A stretch of DNA of 64,000 nucleotides from UBA1535 sp002323775 (lineage in GTDB: Bacteria; Bacillota; Clostridia; Tissierellales; Sedimentibacteraceae). Made by a program: the position numbers and the translations under genes. Shown here one piece after another: positions 60,677 through 64,000 of the stretch; position 1 is the first letter of the stretch; every line of letters begins with the position of its first letter. The stretch covers positions 1 to 64,000 of the forward strand of contig DAMAHZ010000008.1 of assembly GCA_031993545.1 (NCBI GenBank), given 5' to 3'. The notes below the pieces were generated by a model that worked only from the letters and a program-made list of their open reading frames with translations, ran no database searches and was not told the DNA's origin.

Positions 60677-62050
60677 ATGGCAAAAGTTAAGATAACAGAG
60701 ACTTCGTTGCGTGATGGTCACCAGTCTTTGATTGCAACAAGACTATCAAACAATGAGATATTACCAATTGTTGAAGAAATGGACAAAGCAGGCTTTTACT
60801 CAATGGAAGTTTGGGGAGGAGCAACATTTGATTCTTGTTTAAGATTTTTGAATGAAGATCCATGGGAAAGATTAAGACAAATTAAAAAAAGAGTTAAAAA
60901 CACAAAGCTTCAAATGTTATCAAGAGGTCAAAACATACTTGGCTATAAACACTATGCAGATGATATCGTTGAAAAATTTATAAGAAATGCTATTGCTGAA
61001 GGTATTGATATTGTAAGAGTATTTGATGCTCTAAACGATATTCGAAATATGAAAAAAACAATTGATACAGTAAAAAAAGAAGGTGCTCATTGTCAATGTG
61101 CTATTTCATACACAATAAGCCCTGTTCACACAATAGAGTTCTATGTCAATCTAATCAAGCAATTTGAATCTGCCGGAGCTGACTCAATATGTATAAAGGA
61201 CATGTCAGGAATTTTGCTGCCATATAGAGCACACGAGCTAATAACTGAAATTAAAAAGGCTACAAAGCTTCCAATAGAGCTTCATAACCACTGCACAAGC
61301 GGTATAGCTCAGATGGCTATGCTTAAGGCTATAGAAGCCGGAATTGACATAGTTGATACTGCTATATCTCCACTTTCATCCGGTACATCACAGCCTGCAA
61401 CAGAGTCACTTGTTTCGACTTTAATGGGTACAGAATTTGATACTGGAATAGATCTTGATTGTCTAGGAAGAATTGCAGATTACTTTAAGCCTATAATGAA
61501 TAAATATGTAGAAAATAAAACATTAAGTACAAAAGCACTCATGACAGAGCCTAAAACATTGCAATTCCAAGTTCCGGGTGGTATGTTATCAAATATGATA
61601 TCACAAATGAAGGACTTAAATGCTTCTGATAAATATGAGGATGTACTGGCTGAAATTCCAAAAATTAGAGAAGAATTAGGATATCCTCCACTTGTTACTC
61701 CACTAAGTCAAATGGTAGGAAGTCAAGCGGTGTTTAATATAATATCAGGCGGAAGATATAAGGTAATACCTACAGAAATTAAAAAATATGTTCAAGGCTT
61801 ATACGGAAAACCAGCAGTTGAAATTTCTCCGGAAATAACTAAGCAAATAATCGGAAATGAAAAGGTAGTTACTGTTAGACCTGCTGACTTATTAGAGCCT
61901 GAATTTGAGAAGAACAAAGCAGAAATAGGAGATTTAGCAGAGTCAGAAAATGACGTTCTATCATATGCTCTTTTCCCTCAAGTAGCTAAGGAATTCTTTG
62001 AAAAAAGACGTTTTAAACAGTTTGAAAACTCTGAAAGAGGAACTATATAG
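60677..62050 (+). CDS. oadA: Oxaloacetate decarboxylase alpha / pyruvate carboxylase carboxyltransferase subunit, no biotin domain
   Basis: A 457-residue carboxyltransferase domain with the HMGL-like barrel, motif TETSLRDGHQSLIATR at the start, metal-binding LHNHCTSGIAQMAMLKA, and carboxyltransferase tail (LATPLSQMVG-like; here PPLVTPLSQMVGSQAVFN). Full OadA (about 590 residues) carries a C-terminal biotin-acceptor domain with MKM; this protein stops before it. Biotin must come from a separate carrier not in the window. It could serve Na+-pumping oxaloacetate decarboxylase or a split pyruvate carboxylase (PycB); these cannot be told apart here. A good GAAAGGAAA site precedes the ATG. Confidence 0.9.
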   Translation: MAKVKITETSLRDGHQSLIATRLSNNEILPIVEEMDKAGFYSMEVWGGATFDSCLRFLNEDPWERLRQIKKRVKNTKLQMLSRGQNILGYKHYADDIVEKFIRNAIAEGIDIVRVFDALNDIRNMKKTIDTVKKEGAHCQCAISYTISPVHTIEFYVNLIKQFESAGADSICIKDMSGILLPYRAHELITEIKKATKLPIELHNHCTSGIAQMAMLKAIEAGIDIVDTAISPLSSGTSQPATESLVSTLMGTEFDTGIDLDCLGRIADYFKPIMNKYVENKTLSTKALMTEPKTLQFQVPGGMLSNMISQMKDLNASDKYEDVLAEIPKIREELGYPPLVTPLSQMVGSQAVFNIISGGRYKVIPTEIKKYVQGLYGKPAVEISPEITKQIIGNEKVVTVRPADLLEPEFEKNKAEIGDLAESENDVLSYALFPQVAKEFFEKRRFKQFENSERGTI

Positions 62051-62066
62051 ATATTTTTAAAGAAAT

Positions 62067-62106
62067 AAAGTCGCAGACTACAAAAAGTTTAGCGACTTTG
62101 TTTTTT
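62067..62106 (+). terminator. Terminator after oadA
   Basis: AAAGTCGC (62067-62074) pairs with GCGACTTT (62092-62099), tail GTTTTTTAAC. It is 17 bases past the stop. Confidence 0.82.
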
Positions 62107-62447
62107 AACTACAAGTTTTTTTATTATCTTCAAACCAAAACTGTAAAATATCAAATAGATTATCATTAACAAAAAACAACTAAGTGAATTTTTAATCCCC
62201 CGAGCTGTATTTGTTTTGGTAAGCTTGTTAATTAAAGAGAAAGTTAAACCCATAAATGTAAACCTAAATATAAAAAAATTATATTCTACTAATTGTTCGA
62301 TACTTCCTACATCTTTATTATAAGAATCCTCGATTTGAATATTATATAACAGTTCAATAAAATCAATAAGATAACCATTATAGTTATCATCACAGGAAAT
62401 GTTATAAGCACCATCCTCAGTAATTAGTTGAACTTTTTAATTAGCAT
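62089..62447 (-). pseudogene. Broken gene for a small membrane protein
   Basis: The minus strand is open for about 115 codons without a usable start: VQLITEDGAYNISCDDNYNG, then two hydrophobic helices (FRFTFMGLTFSLINKL and SCFLLMIIYLIFYSFGLKII) and a basic C-terminus. An in-frame TAA lies just before. An ATG at 62447 in another frame (MLIKKF) would join with one base change, so this is probably a frameshifted gene. No homologue is recognised. Its last codons overlap the oadA terminator. Confidence 0.5.
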
Positions 62448-62655
62448 TAGGATGAAATTATCTTTTAAATATTAAAAAGCAGGTACTACGACACCTTTAA
62501 CGTAATATCTGCTTCATTTTCTGTTTTTAGAAATGCCTGACGAATTATCCTTTATTTTAATAAATTTTTCATTATTTTTGAGATTTTATCAAGCTTTCCT
62601 TATAAAATAAAAGTGTAAGATTACAACTATAAAGATAATGATATATATAACATTA
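62448..62655. other. Intergenic stretch, no supported gene
   Basis: About 200 AT-rich bases. Minus-strand frames give short pieces only (for example RIIRQAFLKTENEADITLK between stops), possibly gene debris; nothing has both a start and a ribosome site. Confidence 0.45.
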
Positions 62656-63234
62656 TCAATATGTTTCCGTAATACACCCATACCAGGGATTTGTCCAGCC
62701 TTCTGTACCTTCGTGATAGTATATAGTCGGAAGTGGTGGATCTAGCAAATAATTACCAGTTGCGGGTGCATCTCCTTCAAAATATATAGATTGCAAATTA
62801 TATCCACTATCAAATGCACTATTCCCTATAAGCGTTACACTAGCGGGAATCGTAACCCACTTCAAATTGATACATCCTTTAAATGCTCGGTCTTGAATTA
62901 CAATCACACCGTCTGGAATTATGACTGAGGTTAATGTGTTGCAGTCCTCAAAAGCTCCAGTTTCATTAAGTGTGTTTCCGATAGCAGTCACCTTCTTTCC
63001 ATCAATTGTAGCCGGTATTTCTATATACCCGCCATCACCTGTGTACTTGGTTATGGTCACTGTATTATCGCTGTTAACCACAAATTGATATTCACCGGAC
63101 ACCATATTTATCGGCTGATTAATATCTGGTGTTTTTGATAAATCGCCATTTCTTGAACAAGCACTAAAAATTAATATAATAACTAAGGATAGCATTGTGA
63201 CAACTGCTGTCCGCAAAAAGTTTGTATGTTTCAT
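62656..63234 (-). CDS. BspA-type leucine-rich-repeat lipoprotein
   Basis: A 192-residue surface lipoprotein: signal peptide with lipobox IFSAC (Cys about residue 26), then LRR_5 repeats of BspA type (AFEDCNTLTSVIIPDGVIVI, then AFKGCINLKWVTIPASVTLI, then AFDSGYNLQSIYFEGDAP). It ends with the TIYYHEGTEGWTNPWYG pattern seen at the C-end of such repeats. These proteins act in adhesion or host contact. It is short, with only about three to four repeats. No strong ribosome site was seen before the ATG. Confidence 0.85.
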   Translation of the reverse strand: MKHTNFLRTAVVTMLSLVIILIFSACSRNGDLSKTPDINQPINMVSGEYQFVVNSDNTVTITKYTGDGGYIEIPATIDGKKVTAIGNTLNETGAFEDCNTLTSVIIPDGVIVIQDRAFKGCINLKWVTIPASVTLIGNSAFDSGYNLQSIYFEGDAPATGNYLLDPPLPTIYYHEGTEGWTNPWYGCITETY

Positions 63235-63678
63235 TTTACAATCACTCTAATACTTATCAGTATATATAAATTTAAAAATTTTTCTCTTAGTTCCATTTCT
63301 ATTATATCCTCCCGCTCTCCATATAATCTACCCCCTACCCTCAACTATAATTATTGCATTCTATAAGACGAATTAGAATATATTTTGTTCCTCAATTACT
63401 ACTAATTTTATATGGTATTTAACTTTTTTTATAATTTTTATACATTTAACCACATAATGGATAAATTGACGTTTTTCCAACAGAAATTTAAGAAAAAAAT
63501 TATTTTATTTCTTTATCTCTTGCCCTATAGAAATACAATTTATTATTTAAAAACATTATTAAATCTATCTGAATTAATCTAAATCTCTTTATAATTCAGG
63601 AATAAACAATAATAGTTGTTTCAACATCATATATAAAATTGAAATTTAGTTGCTTTGTTCTTTGTACAAAAATATAAA
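63235..63678. other. Intergenic region, no gene seen
   Basis: About 440 bases, very AT-rich, between the LRR lipoprotein and the terminator of the GH4 gene. It should contain the lipoprotein promoter; no clear element, hairpin or ORF is visible. Confidence 0.5.
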
Positions 63679-63717
63679 AAAATATGCCTTGAGATTATAA
63701 ACCTCAAGGCATATTTT
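63679..63717 (-). terminator. Terminator after the GH4 gene
   Basis: AAAATATGCCTTGAG and CTCAAGGCATATTTT are perfect complements with a 9-nt loop. It lies 80 bases past the GH4 stop and has a T-rich tail on the minus strand. Confidence 0.82.
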
Positions 63718-63796
63718 CCGTATTCAATTTTCTTTTTTTAATTATCTATATGCTACCCAAGATATTTAAGCTGTCTTCTCACAATAAATTTAATTA

Positions 63797-64000
63797 TTAT
63801 TTATATTCTTTCATAAATCCAACTTCTTGATGTGCTTCTATTAATTCGTCGCACATTTTCACTATATCATCTATTGAAAGCTCAGCTGCTGTGTGTGGCT
63901 CTAACAAAGCTGCTTGATATATTGCTTCCCTTTTCTTAGATACAGCTGCATCTATTGTTAATAACTGTGTATTGATGTTTGTCATGTTCATCGCTGCAAG
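63797..64000 (-). CDS. GH4 family alpha-glucosidase/alpha-galactosidase, C-terminal fragment
   Basis: The frame is open to the window edge, so this is the last 67 residues of a longer protein. LAAMNMTNINTQLLTIDAAV followed by REAIYQAALLEPHTAAELSI and the ending CDELIEAHQE match the C-terminus of NAD- and Mn-dependent glycoside hydrolases of family 4 (MelA/alpha-glucosidase type). These cleave by an oxidation-elimination route. Substrate specificity needs the N-terminal part outside the window. Confidence 0.75.
   Translation of the reverse strand, partial: LAAMNMTNINTQLLTIDAAVSKKREAIYQAALLEPHTAAELSIDDIVKMCDELIEAHQEVGFMKEYK

Noticed and set aside
1..64000. tRNA, rRNA, insertion sequences, prophage genes
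   Set aside because: Looked for while reading both strands; no cloverleaf, rRNA block, transposase or phage structural gene was recognised. A tRNAscan or HMM search could still find something missed by eye.

Overview
The window is AT-rich (roughly 30% G+C by eye), with strong AGGAGG-type ribosome binding sites. It carries an RNase J, a Firmicutes-type L27 with its Prp protease, an IreB/RuvX/DUF1292 cluster, a T-box leader and biotin-free oxaloacetate decarboxylase alpha chemistry. This points to an anaerobic low-GC Firmicute of the class Clostridia, possibly related to Peptostreptococcaceae; that placement is inference. No rRNA, tRNA, CRISPR array, insertion sequence or prophage was recognised. 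A run of ten N at 51028-51037 marks an assembly gap inside prfB.

Layout. 1-5.98 kb: oligopeptide ABC transporter (oppA-oppB-oppC-oppD, minus strand; oppD runs off the left edge). 6.1-12.9 kb: rnjA, DUF1292, ruvX, an aldo/keto reductase, ireB, alaS. 13.0-15.4 kb: iscR-iscS-iscU with a predicted IscR box over the promoter. 15.4-19.6 kb: small carrier-like protein, a LysM/M14 peptidoglycan peptidase, a hypothetical gene, rarA and an RseC-like gene. 19.6-20.0 kb: a decayed tcdA-like pseudogene.

20.2-29.5 kb is an accessory island that reads as a self-contained, quorum-regulated RiPP system. On the plus strand a 56-residue secreted peptide (pheromone candidate) converges on a 663-residue regulator with duplicated HTH and TPR-like halves. 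Then come an ABC exporter and four tandem, previously uncalled 51-55 residue precursor genes on the minus strand. Diverging from them are two radical SAM/SPASM enzymes and an M55 (DppA-type) D-aminopeptidase with all metal ligands conserved. A 50-bp inverted repeat (half site about ATGGACAAGTTTTCATATTT) occurs five times: before the pheromone gene, before each precursor gene and, shared, before the radical SAM operon. In the promoters for the precursors and the radical SAM operon the distance from the repeat to a -10 element is exactly 24 nt. This is the strongest candidate for an undescribed system here: pheromone in, regulator bound to the repeats, precursors and maturases switched on together, product exported. 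The peptidase hints that the product contains D-residues or needs unusual trimming.

29.5-42.7 kb is housekeeping: aspS with an Asp-specifier T-box, a frameshifted endonuclease/exonuclease/phosphatase gene, ppdK, thyX, yhbY, obgE, rpmA-prp-rplU with an L21 leader, and rodA. It ends with a patatin-like phospholipase whose only plausible start codon is ATC. 42.9-52.2 kb: CPBP protease, bacteriohemerythrin, HelD-like ATPase, a 35-residue membrane protein, a HAD phosphatase, tex, prfB with a programmed +1 frameshift, and a GRAM-like membrane protein. 52.3-64 kb: secA, two flavoproteins, an EamA transporter, an Lrp regulator, a LUD-domain protein, oxaloacetate decarboxylase/pyruvate carboxylase alpha subunit, a broken membrane-protein gene, a BspA-type LRR lipoprotein and the C-terminus of a GH4 glycosidase. 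Five of the intergenic hairpins share one stem sequence and form a dispersed repeat family.
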